Part shown: piece after piece, positions 1 through 11,812 of the stretch | Numbering within the stretch: the stretch's first letter is position 1 | Layout: each line of letters begins with the position of its first letter | Assembly (NCBI GenBank): GCA_030789695.1 | Contig: CM061136.1 | Location: 137,652,448 to 137,716,447, forward strand | Direction of reading: 5' to 3' | From: Scilla litardierei | Lineage: Eukaryota > Streptophyta > Magnoliopsida > Asparagales > Asparagaceae | DNA length: 64,000 nucleotides | Notes under the pieces: model-generated | The model's database searches: none | Told to the model about the DNA's origin: nothing | The model's input: only the letters and a program-made list of their open reading frames with translations | Position numbers and translations under genes: made by a program

Positions 1-439
1 ACACATACGTATATAGAGTACACATACATACACGACAATGTCACCCTGATAAATATCACTACGTATTTATTCACATAGAAAAATCCACATCTATCAACAC
101 ACATCAGTACACATCTCAATAGAAAGATCATATTACTACATGCATCAATACGTACTTAACGACATGAACATTGTATACATATACTAATTCATAACACAAC
201 TATATACTACTTACACACATCTATATAGTAGTAAACATCGTACACCTGCGCCATCTAATATGCGTAACTATATAAGGGCATATAGAACCCTACACATAGA
301 TATGAATATAGACACACATGCATGAATACACAGATATAAACACACACATGATTCATGCACACTTATCTTAGATAGACACTATGATCAAACATCAAACACA
401 TACCCCTATTTATACACATCCATATTTATCTATACTTCT

Positions 440-443
<4 letters not shown>
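1..443. other. AT-rich flank, no gene seen
   Basis: AT-rich sequence full of CACA/ATAC simple-sequence tracts. No ORF of note and no recognisable domain on either strand. It may be old decayed repeat sequence. Confidence 0.6.

Positions 444-510
<67 letters not shown>
444..510. repeat. (TA)n microsatellite, left of MITE
   Basis: Uninterrupted AT dinucleotide run that stops exactly where the foldback element begins. A second AT run starts exactly where that element ends. Confidence 0.95.
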
Positions 511-513
<3 letters not shown>

Positions 514-897
514 GTGGGATCAAATGACCCCCAAAAATAACCCCCAAAAATGACCCCCTATCAACAATCCTATGCCCCCCATTTTTTCGGAAGATCCGAA
601 CCGTCCATCTTGATCTCCATCCTCTAAATACCTGATCCACCAATTTTCAACCCGATCCCATGTGTTTTGCCCGTTCATCAACCATTCGCAAAAGTTCTGT
701 TCATGCGAAACCGTTAAATTTGGGTCGGATGGATGAACATGCAAAACACATGGGATCGGGTTGAAAATTGGTGGGTCGGGTATTTAGAGGGTGGAGATCA
801 AGATGAACGGTTCGGATCTTCCGAAAAAATGGGGGGCATAGGATTTTTGATAGGGGGTCATTTTTGGGGGTTATTTTTGGGGGTCATTTGATCCCTC

Positions 898-900
<3 letters not shown>
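511..900. mobile_element. Foldback MITE inserted in (TA)n
   Basis: A 390-bp element that is almost wholly one inverted repeat. The left end GAGGTGGGATCAAATGACCC is mirrored by the reverse complement of the right end (one mismatch in the first 20 bases), and the arms continue with few mismatches for about 150-180 bp to a short central loop near 680-735. It has no coding capacity. The AT runs on both sides mean its target was TA-rich, so any TA target duplication is hidden in the microsatellite. The termini do not match the Stowaway terminus I know; the placement resembles the rice Micron type of MITE, which also sits in TA microsatellites. Family assignment is open. Confidence 0.85.

Positions 901-934
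<34 letters not shown>
901..934. repeat. (AT)n microsatellite, right of MITE
   Basis: Seventeen AT units directly abutting the right end of the foldback element. Confidence 0.95.
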
Positions 935-937
<3 letters not shown>

Positions 938-979
938 CATACATATACATACAAGTATATCCACCCAAGCATTTAACTA

Positions 980-1010
980 AGACACACACACACACACACT
1001 CTCTCTCTCT
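980..1010. repeat. (AC)n-(CT)n compound microsatellite
   Basis: An AC run changes directly into a CT run. Confidence 0.9.
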
Positions 1011-1256
1011 AATACTATTAAACATACGTGGCTTTATCCAGGTATACATATAACTAGACACACATATAAAATTCACACCACTAGCTTCAGATACACTAGT
1101 ACGCTACCACCTATATGAATATCCATCAAGACATATGTAGCATACATACATATATTCACCCAGATGTTCACCGTATACAGTCACGACGTAGGGATGCACC
1201 AATGCACACACACTACACACAAACATTTATTCTATATTTGATGAAGAATTTGAATG

Positions 1257-1340
1257 TTGTCCTACTAGGACAAGTGACTAGGACAAAGGGGCTTATGACT
1301 AGGATAATGGCTTGATGACTAGGACAATGACTAGGACAAA
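1257..1340. repeat. Short tandem repeat, unit near GACTAGGACAA
   Basis: About five imperfect copies of an 11-18 bp unit containing GACTAGGACAA. No coding meaning is apparent. Confidence 0.7.
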
Positions 1341-1349
1341 GTTTTATGG

Positions 1350-1530
1350 GGAAGATTTTAAATTTTGGGAGGAAAACTATTTGATATGAGTATGCGGTTT
1401 GAATTTTGAATTTTGAAACAAAACTATTTTGGGAGAAACTTAAATTTTGGGGGGAAACTTAAATTTGGGGGGAAATTTGAAATTTTGGGGGAAAACTTGA
1501 AATTTGGGGTAACTTGAAATTTGTTGGGGG
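1350..1530. repeat. Imperfect AAATTTTGGGGGAAACTTG repeats
   Basis: Purine-rich repeats of about 20 bp with runs of three to five G alternating with AAATT. The G runs could in principle form a quadruplex, but the spacing is long. Confidence 0.65.
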
Positions 1531-1870
1531 AGCTCGGCCATTAAATTAACCGTGCCCTATGGGTACGGGCAATGACTAGTTCATATATACTTAGGACACA
1601 CGCGCATCACTTAAACATCCAAGTATTCATCCCTATTTCGCATCCACATAAACACACCAACAAATCTTGCATTACACACATCCTAACAATAAGTTATGTA
1701 TCCATATACACATATATATGGAGAACTACAAACATATACTACTATGTATCCATCCAATGTACATTCTACCAAGACACATCTCACTACACCCCTAGAAAAT
1801 ATCTCAATACCAACTATACGATACATAGACACTGAAGACAAAACATATTCATACATGTTAAAGCCAAAAG
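1531..1870. other. AT-rich flank, nothing recognised
   Basis: No gene or element boundary recognised. Low-complexity ATAC/CACA sequence continues to about 1860, where base composition changes. Confidence 0.5.
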
Positions 1871-2923
1871 TGGTGATAACAATATTTGGATTGACATGGA
1901 CTTCTCAACTGAGGTGGAGCCCTGTCAGTCGGTTGAGTGGGACCCTTGGTTAATTGAACCAGGGTCGATGGTGATTATGATGCTAGGATGTAGCACAGAA
2001 GCTCGCTTGACCCAGTGGCTAGATATGAAGGTTGTTCGACCTTACGGTGGGATCGACCCTTGAACGACCGTCATCGGGAGCTTTCATTCGACCCTCCTGT
2101 TGGGTCATACCACGATCTTCCTACGTCACAAGAGAATGTTAGGGAGTCGGATCTGGGTTCCAACCGGAATCCCCTCTGATACTTAAGTTAGAACGCGAAC
2201 TTAAGGGAAGGCGTGGGACTGTCGAGATCGACCCACGTAGGTTCGTCTCGAGTCAGTCGTCACAAGCTATTTAGAGGAAGAATTATCAAGTGGAAAGCAG
2301 AATGTAAGCGTACTAGGTCTCTCGTACATTGGGATCCCCCTATTCTGTTCATCTTCAGTGTATTCATAGACCTCGGAGGTCTCTTCAGTGACATTGGAAA
2401 GATAGCAGTCACCAATTATGGCACCACGATCATCACCCCCTTAATAAGGGTAACCGTTGCCTACGCCTCAGCTATTTATAAGCCCATTATCGATCACACG
2501 TTTGGAGCGATGGGAAGTCCAATGAGCAAATGCACGTGGGCTTTGACTGCGTCAGCTTCAAGCTTTCCTCATGGGCTTGGTGGGCTCTGGCTATATCTGA
2601 ATGAATCCCTCAGGTGTCGGCCCAAAGGTTTAACAATGGCCTACATTACTCGAGCTTAGACAGTTCATCTGTTGGGGTTAAGTGACGTGACATCTTATCA
2701 ATGGGTCGTCGCAGTCGAGGAAAAAGTACTCGAGTTTAGGTGCCAAAATGCCTATTCTTCTAATTTGGACGATGCGTTGGTTCGAAATTCAAGTTATTAA
2801 GGGACCTGGATTTCCAACACGTGTCTCAATTTAATGAGATTGCCTTACCTTAATAAGGTAGTTTTGGAGGGAGATCGAAACCATCATTTTTGGCACCCTT
2901 AACCCAAATTTCCTCCTTCGCTA
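1871..2923 (+). other. 5' non-coding part of outer element O (tentative)
   Basis: Composition shifts here from AT-rich to mixed sequence and stays so up to the gag-like start at 2924. A TATA-like CTATTTATAAG lies at about 2472, roughly 450 bp before the ATG. This stretch is probably leader or LTR sequence of O, but I found neither a second LTR copy nor a primer binding site. A 148-codon ORF (2213-2659) resembles nothing I know and is probably chance. Confidence 0.4.
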
Positions 2924-3380
2924 ATGACTTCCTCATCTGCTCATGCCATCGGTAAGGCTTCAGCCTCTGTCCCTCAGAAGGATAAAGGGAAGACTGTCAT
3001 GCCTAGTCTAATTGCCAATCAAATCTCTCAAGTGGGGGCAGATCAAATTCATGATCTACAAGAGAAATATGTTCGGTGTGACTATCAGATCCAGTTGCCT
3101 CAAAGGGAGGAGAGGGTTCATCTCACTGGAGATCGAGAGGTTGGAGTTTATGTCAAGGCTTTCCATCGGAGACTTCGATTCCCTATGCATCCCTTAATGT
3201 TCTCCTTGATGAGGACATTGGGTCTTTCCCTTTGTCAAATGATGACGAACTCCATTGGTTCTTGGTCAGCTTCATCGTGCTTTGTGTGATGAATGTGATT
3301 GAACCAACCATGGAGTTGTTCAATTACTTTTTTGTAATTCTTCTCCTCAAGACCTCGGGATGGTATCTGATAACTGCTCG
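2924..3380 (+). pseudogene. Outer element O gag-like gene, segment 1 (frameshifted)
   Basis: N-terminal part of a plant 'putative gypsy-type transposon' protein (the Pfam PF04195 type, recognised by eye). The stretch with RFPMHPLM and then, in the next frame, VSFIVLCVMN, PTMELF and GWYLI follows the family's order. The switch of frame near 3250 marks a one-base indel. ATG 2924 is chosen because it opens a low-complexity Ser/Ala/Lys leader typical of these proteins. The CACTA element interrupts the gene at 3380, and the same domain resumes in frame at 9390, after one copy of the TCG duplication. These proteins behave as gag-like products of non-autonomous LTR elements; their biochemical role is not established. 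Confidence 0.7.
3378..3380. repeat. CACTA target-site duplication, left (TCG)
   Basis: TCG immediately before CACTACAAAA; matched by TCG at 9387-9389. A 3-bp duplication is the norm for CACTA elements. Confidence 0.9.
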
Positions 3381-3399
3381 CACTACAAAAGACAGGGGC

Positions 3400-3785
3400 G
3401 TTTATAGCGGTTACTTTAGTAGCGGTTCAAAAAACCGCCAATAATATATATGTTTGTAGCGGTTCCGACCCGCTAAAACGAAATAAATACGTTGTTGCGG
3501 TTTGAAACCGCCACAATATCAAAAAAACATTAAGCGGGAAGAATTCGCGGTTAGTTTTTTGTTCTAACGGGTTTAAACCACTGAAACAGATAAAACAATA
3601 GCACTCCTTTTCTAAATGTAGGAAATTAATTATGAGGTAAGTTGTTATGGCGTTTTTAAACCGCTAGAGATTTCGATCCCCTATTTTTCCTGGCGGTTTC
3701 GAACCGCTAGAAATTAATTTCTCGCGGGTCGAAACCGCGAGAAATCAGATGCAATTGTAGCGGTTCGAACCCGGTATAACCCCTC
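3400..3785. repeat. CACTA 5' subterminal repeat block
   Basis: At least eight copies of GCGGTT(T/C) and its reverse complement (G)AACCGC, often paired head to head, as in GGCGGTTTCGAACCGC around 3702. In CACTA elements such subterminal motifs bind the element-encoded TnpA-like protein. Confidence 0.85.
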
Positions 3786-3809
3786 GCATGGATATCCTAG
3801 CCAAGGTGC

Positions 3810-4130
3810 GGGTTTCTTCGTCTGTTTCGTCGATTTCTTCATCTATTTTGTCGATTTCTTCTCCGAGCGACCTCCTTCGAGTTTCGTCGATTTTATTCCG
3901 AGTTTTTGTCGATTTCTTCGAGCCTACCTCAAATCCGAGCGAAGTTTTCTTCGATTTCTTTGTCTTCGGTGCAGTTTTCTTCGATTTCTTCGTCTTCGGC
4001 GCAGTTATCTTCGTCTATTTCGTCGATTTCTTCGAGCCGATCGCAAATCTGAGCGCAGTTTTCTTCGATTTCATTTTTGGCACATTTTTCTTCGATTTCT
4101 TTGTGGATTTCTTCAAGCCGATCATAAATT
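3810..4130 (+). repeat. TTCGATTTCTTCG-type repeats inside CACTA
   Basis: Imperfect repeats of TTCGATTTCTTCGTCTTCGG with inserted variants. They give an apparent 142-codon ORF (3788-4216) rich in Phe, Asp and Val. The ORF follows the repeat and has no domain, so I do not call it a gene. Confidence 0.7.
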
Positions 4131-4319
4131 CGAGGGACCTAGGTATGTTTTTCTCCAATGCGTTCAATTTATGTTGGGTATTTGTTATTTTGTTCAAATT
4201 GGTAATGACTTTGTGATGGTTTGTTGAGTAGATGCTCTATAATTTGTGATGTATGTTTGATCCTTGTTGATGGGGGGTTTTATAATATTGTTTGTTGTGA
4301 TGTATTTTTTAAGCATATT

Positions 4320-4351
4320 GTTTGCTGTGATGTTTGATCCTTTGTGATGGA
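4320..4351. repeat. 32-bp direct repeat, copy 1
   Basis: An exact 32-bp copy of positions 6905-6936, beginning GTTTGCTGTGATGTTTGATC. It lies upstream of the first translocator exon; the other copy lies just after the third. Confidence 0.9.
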
Positions 4352-4502
4352 TTTCTTGTTGAACATACTGTTCATTTCTCTATTATCAAATATGCCTAGA
4401 ACAAGATACATCACTTTCTTAGATTTTCTGAAAGATGCAACTTTTACCTCTGTCAAAATGTTATATAAGTCGAAGTTTTGACTGTTAATATCATTCTCGC
4501 AG

Positions 4503-4620
4503 CCTATTGATGCCAATCTGCTCAAGCTGCTTGTCCCAGTCGCAGTATGCCATGCTCTTGGTCAAGTTAGCAATGCGTCGTTTGCTACGGTTGCAGTCTC
4601 ATTCACCCCCATAATCAAAG
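4503..4620 (+). pseudogene. Captured exon A: triose-phosphate/phosphate translocator fragment
   Basis: Translation in frame gives a [24 protein letters not shown] stretch followed by [12 protein letters not shown], which matches plastid triose-phosphate/phosphate translocators (TPT, drug/metabolite transporter superfamily). The exon is preceded by a TCTCGCAG acceptor and followed by an intron before exon B at 4748. The family exchanges triose phosphate for Pi across the inner plastid envelope. Only a short middle part of the protein is here, so this copy cannot make a transporter. Small changes from the usual family sequence (for example the loss of one residue after CHALG) suggest decay or a divergent source gene. 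Confidence 0.88.
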
Positions 4621-4747
4621 ATATTTAGGTTACTTGATCTTTGTGAAATAGGTTGTTCATTCGGTATGACTGATATAAGGAACTCTTATGGAAATTAATG
4701 TATGATATGCGAAAATTATATCTGACGTATGTCCATTAATCTGACAG

Positions 4748-4843
4748 CACTGGAACCATTCTTCAACATGGCAGCTTCTCAGTTCATTCTTGGACAGCAG
4801 ATACATGTGTCATTGTGGCTGTCTCTCGCACCTGTTGTGCTTG
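4748..4843 (+). pseudogene. Captured exon B: triose-phosphate/phosphate translocator fragment
   Basis: Continues exon A in phase. The reading gives [17 protein letters not shown] and LWLSLAPVV, a very conserved TPT stretch. The splice acceptor ACAG sits before it and a clean GT donor (GGTAATTT) follows at 4844. Keeping both splice sites shows that genomic DNA, not a processed mRNA, was captured. Confidence 0.9.
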
Positions 4844-5930
4844 GTAATTTGATCCTTTCTTAATTCTTATCGTTAAGGCGCGAGAGTTTGTGAAGGAAAA
4901 TAGAAAATGTGTCAAATTGGCTTCTGTATGAAACTGCTATTTTGTTTCCTTCTCATTGTTTAGCTATAGAGCAGTTAAGTTTCAGGTTCACGGTGTTTGT
5001 CCAATAGGATAAAATCAAATTAAATGGTAGTATTTCTAATCTTATGTATCTAAACACGGAAGATATTCCTTCTGTTCAAGTGTTCTACTATGTGTAGAAT
5101 GCTCTTTTTAGGTTGGTGTCACCCCTTGATTTGACCTCCATCACACTTCGAACCAGCCAAGACTTTAAGTTGAATCATGCAAGTTTTCATGCAGACCCTT
5201 TACCACCCATATATTTAATTGAGCACACAATTGAGCCCATGGGGATTATTATTTTGTAACACATATATTCTGGAGTGTACACATACATAGGAGACAGGTA
5301 CCTAAAACCGTAGGACTATTCGACTGATATTGTTGTGACGTAATTTAAACACACCATGCAAGTTGTTATTGTTGTTACATGATACATATATTTCGTCAAT
5401 GTCAACCATACTATTATGTTATTAATATTATTCCCGTAATTTATTCTTCCTTGTAGCAAGATTACACCTTTCTTGCCTAACATTCCATATTCAATTTAAT
5501 ACTCTAGACATCATATTTCTAAAAAGTCTAGTTTATACGAAGTCCTTATGGGACTATGCCAAAAAGATTCTTCTTGGTGCTAGTATTTTTTCTCAGGCCA
5601 TAAATCATTTTATTAAAAAAAGAAAATTAGAGACATTGAGCCAAACATAATTTTTCTAAATTAAGAACCATGCCTAATCGGGGATAATAAATTCGTCTAA
5701 TCATCAAAAGCAGCTTCCAATTGCTTGGAAATTCTCAACCATTTGGATGACTTGGATGGTGAGCAAAAAACAATAAAACAAGATGACTTGCTTGGAAAAT
5801 TTCTGTCCATTAGGAATTAGTTTAAGTGAACATGCCCCAGTATGCAGAATATTATAAAATTTCAATTCTTTAAACAACAAGTAGTTATTGGATTATGTAC
5901 TAATATACTTTCTGTGGTATAATCCATGCA
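4844..5930. other. Intron-like CACTA interior, no gene recognised
   Basis: AT-rich sequence between TPT exon B and the NPF fragment. It is probably part TPT intron, part other captured or filler DNA. No domain is readable. Confidence 0.5.
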
Positions 5931-6200
5931 GTGACAGAAATACTTCTGAACATGGCATTCATTTCAAATGGGTCCAACTTGGTCACCTACTTCACTCTTT
6001 ATATGCACTATCCTATAGTGCAAGACGAAAACATGCTTACAAATTATATGGTAACTTCATTTATATCCAGCATCGTCGGAGGGTTCATTTCTGACGCTTA
6101 TATAACAAGGTTTTGGTCAATCATCTTCTTTGGTATTACACAGTTACTAATAAGATTTCTAACCCATGTTTCCACTTCTTCGCCTTATACTATACTTGGA
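5931..6200 (+). pseudogene. Captured NPF (NRT1/PTR) transporter fragment
   Basis: Reads TEILLNMAFISNGSNLVTYF, then a YMHYP, TNYM, SFISSIVGGFISDAY and TRFWSIIFFG series. This is the order seen in plant NPF proton-coupled nitrate/peptide transporters around the first membrane helices (AxxNLVxYxxxxMH, TNFxGxxFxxxLxGGFxSD). A CATGCAG acceptor precedes it at 5930. After about 6190 the similarity fades. It covers roughly 80 residues of a protein that normally has about 600. It lies within what should be a single TPT intron, between exons B and C, so it is a nested or composite capture. Confidence 0.85.
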
Positions 6201-6730
6201 TACTTCAGCACTCTGATTGTGAATAAGATGTTAAACTGGGTGTTTATATATGGGGATTTTTTTCGTTCTTTTTTCTTTACAAGCTAACTTAATCCAATTA
6301 GATCGGCTAATAATTTCATTCAGCTACACGCATCTCTTATCATGTCATTTCATTCTACCTTTGAGCGCATGTGAAAGCTATATATATGTCATTATGCCAT
6401 AATCTAGTCATTAATTAGATCAACTCATATCTCTTAGAATAAAGCAATTATTTGAGAATTATATTTGATTTGGAGGTATGTTAAATTAAATATCAAGGTT
6501 AATGAATAATCCTTTTAAATTATTTTTAGTAAAATCAAATAATTAATTAAAAATTAATAATAAGGAGATCACAATCTAATTGAATTTTTTATAAATCAGT
6601 TCTATTGTTGTATATGGTTGACAAATTTCTTCAATCTCTCTAGAGTTTTTACTAGCTTGCTAAATCCGTTGGCTAATATGTTATGAATGACGTACTCACC
6701 ACTTCAAAACATGTATCTTAAATTCTGTAG
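6201..6730. other. AT-rich CACTA interior, nothing recognised
   Basis: Intron-like, AT-rich. It contains no readable domain. Confidence 0.5.
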
Positions 6731-6842
6731 GTGTTTCTATGGCATCTCTCACAAAGTTATCATTTAACTGGACTGGCTTCATCAGTGCCATGATATCCAA
6801 CATCTCATTCACGTATCGAATCATCTACTCTAAGAAAGCGAT
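6731..6842 (+). pseudogene. Captured exon C: triose-phosphate/phosphate translocator fragment
   Basis: Begins after a TTCTGTAG acceptor and reads [20 protein letters not shown] followed by [16 protein letters not shown], the TPT segment that directly follows exon B in family members. Exon phase with B (split Gly codon) is kept. The last 20 or so bases recur at 6939-6961 in a partial duplication. Confidence 0.9.
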
Positions 6843-6904
6843 GGTCCGGCTCTCTTCCCTCCTCTTGTTCTAGTCTGTTTCTACTCTAAAAACATGTATC
6901 TAAG

Positions 6905-6936
6905 GTTTGCTGTGATGTTTGATCCTTTGTGATGGA
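6905..6936. repeat. 32-bp direct repeat, copy 2
   Basis: Exact copy of 4320-4351. It is followed directly by a short second copy of the exon C tail (ATCATCTACTCTAAGAAAGC), so this junction looks like template switching or repair inside the element. Confidence 0.85.
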
Positions 6937-6961
6937 GTTATCATCTACTCTAAGAAAGCGG

Positions 6962-8280
<1,319 letters not shown>

Positions 8281-8313
8281 TAAAAAAGGTCAAACTCTTT
8301 TGTTTCTATGAAG

Positions 8314-8668
8314 CTAGGTGCATTCTACCCGTTTGCAGGAAACCATGCCACTAAAGGCTCTACAAGACACGAGCTACAAGTTTGGGACTCTGTTGCCCAA
8401 TCAGCAAAGAAGGCATTACGGCTGTGCTACCGCCTGATTCCCTACTTCTACACTCTGATGTACGAGGCACATACCAAGGGGACTCCGATTGCAAGACCAC
8501 CCTTTTTTTGCGTACCCAACAGACGTCCGAACTTATGACATCAGTATGCAGTTTCTTATCGATAGCGCTGTGATAGTGTCTACCGTGTTGGGTCCTAGAG
8601 AGACTACGGCCAGTGCTTACTACCCAGCAGGCAATTGGTTCAGCCTCTTCAATTGCTCTAACACAGTG
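8314..8668 (+). pseudogene. Captured GH31 alpha-glucosidase/xylosidase exon 2 (frameshifted)
   Basis: Follows the first exon across a 69-bp intron (8245-8313) that ends in AAG. It reads [17 protein letters not shown]-like, [20 protein letters not shown] and, after a frame change near 8500, TYDISMQFL and AYYPAGNWFSLFN. These are successive conserved GH31 segments of the barrel end and the beta domain. One indel near the PPFF stretch breaks the frame. In the host, GH31 enzymes remove terminal alpha-glucose or alpha-xylose from starch or xyloglucan. Confidence 0.9.
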
Positions 8669-9030
8669 AGTACTAGTTATGGTATTTTATGAATGTTCAT
8701 GTACGAGGAGGAAATACATTAGTAATGCAACAAGAGGCAATGACCACTGAGTTGGCTAGAAAACATGACATTTTATGAACTTCTGTTGTGGTTTTGATGT
8801 GTGGAAATTAAGCTTGTTACTAAGTGGAGAACGTAAGATCTTATTTATTTCTGAGTAACATAGACCGTATTTGGCTTGAGGAGGGAACCACTGAATTCCC
8901 AGGGTGATGATTGCATCTTGGTAGAATTGAACACGCAACAGAATTTAATCGTTATGCTGTTTAGTGTCATTGCATCTTCATGTGGGTGATTGTTCTCGAT
9001 TTTTATTTTTTTTATTAAATTAATTATGTT
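8669..9030. other. CACTA interior, nothing recognised
   Basis: AT-rich; possibly the next GH31 intron. No domain seen. Confidence 0.5.
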
Positions 9031-9366
9031 TGTGGCAGTTAAGAACCGCCACAAACACAGTTCACGTTTAATTTCATAAAAAATTAATTAGTATTGTGGC
9101 GGGTTCAAACCGCAACAAATGAGCGAAACAAATTCATATTTTTCTGCTGAAATAATTTTTCCAAATTTAAACAACGGCTAGAAATAGTTTTTGTGGCGGT
9201 TTGTAACCGCCAAAAATTATTGTTTCAGGCGGTTTCTTTTGAGCGGTTCGTAACCGCTACAAACAGTGTTTCTCTCCGTCCATTTGCTAGCGGTTTCCCA
9301 AACCGCTTGAAATGCTGATTGTGGCGGTTCTGACCCGCTACAAACGCATTTGAAAACCGCTTCTAT
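9031..9366. repeat. CACTA 3' subterminal repeat block
   Basis: Multiple GCGGTT/AACCGC motifs such as GCGGTTTGTAACCGCC near 9195, mirroring the 5' block. Confidence 0.85.
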
Positions 9367-9386
9367 CATTTGTCCTTCTTGTAGTG

Positions 9387-9389
9387 TCG
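9387..9389. repeat. CACTA target-site duplication, right (TCG)
   Basis: TCG directly after the terminal GTAGTG; pairs with 3378-3380. Confidence 0.9.
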
Positions 9390-10654
9390 ACGGGGTAGGA
9401 AATTATTTGGTGATCTTCCTACCTCGAACCTGAAATGGAAAGACCAATTCATATTTGTGGTATTTCATGGCGAGATGAGTTTCTGTACTCGATGGGGGAA
9501 TCCTGATTTGGGCATGACTGATGATAAGCCGCTTTCCGATGAGGAGGAAAAAGTTTCATATTCGTTGATGAAGCTACCTGAGAGGACTAGGCAACAAAGT
9601 GGCTGTTAACTGACCCAGTGTTGCACAGTACCGTATGGACGAAAGGTTGATTCGACCTTGACCATCTCTAATTTGCTCTTCGTTTTCTTGAATTTTGCCT
9701 CCTCCTTCCAGGAATGGTCACTCTGGAATACCAGGTGGACCCTGGGATGCAGGAAGCAGTTGAAGCTTCCATTAGAGAGGCTGAGGAAAATATGTCTTCT
9801 CCTCAAATGTATCCTTTAGATGGTGGAACAGTCGGGATCTCCGAGGCTTTACCCATAGTGGTTCATGAAGCTTTACAGTCGATTCGTCCTAAACAAAGGA
9901 AAAAGAAGAAGTGTCTCCCCAAGTTTGAGGTGGTTGCTATTGAGAAGGTGAAGAGATCGAGGCGGCAGCTTCGTATTGTCGACTTAGACTTGTCTGGGTC
10001 GCATGATGCCATTGACCCGCCTGCCTCTCTGGGCACGAATTAGCCGCATGACGAGGCCCAATCCCTCAAACAAGAATATGGTCCTGTTTCAGAGAAGGAT
10101 TCCGGGGAATCAACTTCTCCTCAGGAGCCAATTCTGCGTCAGGATTCTTGGACTTAGGGAGGTCTATTTCCTCCTGAATTGCTGGTCGAGGATATTCCTT
10201 TGGACTTTAGAACAATATTTTCGAAAGATCGATGGCCTCAGGCCCCATTTATTGTTCTGTGGAGGAGCTCCTTCAGCAGGGCTTCTCGATTAGGAAAGAT
10301 GAGTCGGCTCTTCTGGATCTTGAGACCGCCTCACGAATTGCTGAGAATTCGACCCTTCCTAGGGACATGGCTATTCTGGAGAGGGTCGATCATGAGAGGC
10401 TATCCTCAATTGCTGTTCACACAAACGTTTAGGTGATAATCATGCTTGTCCTTATTATGAAAGAAGCGAGTATTGAGATTGACAATTCTTGCTTGTCTGC
10501 AGTCTCTCATGGCTAACGTTACGTTATGCCATCGCTCGGTGGAGGTGGCTAATCATGAAGCCACATTGACGGAGGCTAGGACGGCCGTTGAAAGGCTGAG
10601 GTGAAGCTGGCCAGAAGGAAGATTCATAATAAAATGATACAGTCTCAGGAGAAC
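9390..10654 (+). pseudogene. Outer element O gag-like gene, segment 2 (introns, frameshifts)
   Basis: With one TCG copy counted, the frame of segment 1 continues into a GRKLFGDLPTSNLKWKDQFI stretch, the most typical part of the PF04195 domain. A one-base loss near 9597 breaks the frame. Likely introns are 9643-9712 (GTTGATT...CTTCCAG) and 10433-10502 (GTGATAA...CTGCAG), the second followed by an exon that begins SLMANVTLCHRSVEVANHEA, a coiled-coil-like helix. A KQRKKKK basic patch lies near 9893-9912. The Athila-like element A cuts the gene after AGAAC at 10654. The two introns and several frame breaks mark a dead copy of a spliced transposon gene. Confidence 0.7.
10650..10654. repeat. Element A target-site duplication, left (AGAAC)
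   Basis: AGAAC before the 5' LTR; matched at 42926-42930. Confidence 0.95.
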
Positions 10655-10951
10655 TGATCACTCCTTATTTTACATTTTTTTTCCCGCATGTTTGCATGCC
10701 ATTTAGATCGCCCAAATCATGTTTTTCACGATATATCGACGATATTGCGATGCTTTTCACGATTTGTTGTTTTTGTCGCATTTCAGGTAATTTGGAGCGA
10801 TTTGGAGTGATCCCGAGATGCGCTTACTCCAGAGGGTCACCGACGACCTCCCCAAGGGGTATTTTGCTGTTGGAGGGGAACGGAAGAAGAAAGGACGTCG
10901 CAGGAGCGACGAGGAGGCCAAAACAAGCTGTTTGGGCATTTTTGGTGTCCC

Positions 10952-11332
10952 ACTCGGCCGAGTGGAGGAGTCACTCGGCCGACCAGCGAGACACCGCTCG
11001 GCCGACCAGATCGGATACGTTTCATACGTGCACTCGGCCGAGCGACGGAGACCACATCGGCCGAGTGACGAGATCCCGTCCGCCCGAGTGGCGCCCAGAC
11101 GAAGCCATTCAAAAATCGCCAACTTACTGTTTTTCGGCTGCCTGAGCTTCAGAAGACCCACTCGGCCGAGTGGATAATCCCGACCGCCCGAGTACCAAGA
11201 AGCCATCGGCCGAGTGACGACAACTCACTCGGCCGAGCCGCCCCCGAAGTGAAGACCCCTGAAGATCAAGACTTACTGGAAACTTACAGGGTTTCTCACT
11301 CGGCCGAGCGACTTTTGTCACTCGGCCGAGTG
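10952..11332. promoter_or_regulatory. CTCGGCCGAG palindrome array in A 5' LTR
   Basis: About ten copies of the palindrome ACTCGGCCGAGT, perfect or with one or two changes, at irregular spacing (20-60 bp). The array ends about 80 bp before the TATA-like motif, the usual place for upstream promoter elements. Binding by a host factor is inference. Confidence 0.75.
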
Positions 11333-11413
11333 CGACGCGCTGCCTGTAGCGAAAATTGCGGATTTCAGGCTGCGCAGGGGTATTTTGGTCACAGTTTTGG
11401 ACGATTTTGGGGG

Positions 11414-11420
11414 TATTTAA
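11414..11420 (+). promoter_or_regulatory. TATA-like box of A 5' LTR
   Basis: TATTTAA in the context GGGGGTATTTAACCCC. It is placed after the palindrome array and before the leader-like U5 region. Confidence 0.55.
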
Positions 11421-11812
11421 CCCCTGTTTTTACCCTAGTTTGGAGAGCTTTTCTCTTAGATTTTTGCAGCTTTTTAGATTAACTTTTTTGCTTTATTCTT
11501 GTGATTGGGGAGGAGACAAAAGTTGATTTTTGTTGGGTTTTTTGAAGAACTCCATTGGTTTGTGTCTCTCTCCTCTAAAAATTCTATTTTTTATTGCATA
11601 TCTCAATATTGTGATGAATTCTCTTGTTTATTTCATTGATTATTTTTGTGTTTGTGCTATGAATTGTGAGTAGTCTCCACGTCTTGGGGCGTGGGGATGA
11701 ACCCTGCAAGCCTAATTTCATATTTGTGATGAATTGGTAGAAATTTTGCTAGAATTGTTATTAGGGATTAGTTTGGGAGCGATTTACTACGGATAGCTAG
11801 GAGTTCATACCG

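Noticed and set aside
3788..4216. 142-codon ORF rich in Phe and Asp as a possible membrane protein
   Set aside because: It follows exactly a TTCGATTTCTTCG repeat within the CACTA element and lacks any domain.
4015..4525. CACTA transposase remnant on the minus strand
   Set aside because: Minus ORFs here are opposite repeats and captured TPT sequence; no En/Spm transposase motif was found anywhere in 3381-9386.
10757..11206. ORFs of 90-150 codons on both strands in the A LTR
   Set aside because: They are produced by the CTCGGCCGAG palindromes, appear in both LTRs, and have no domain.
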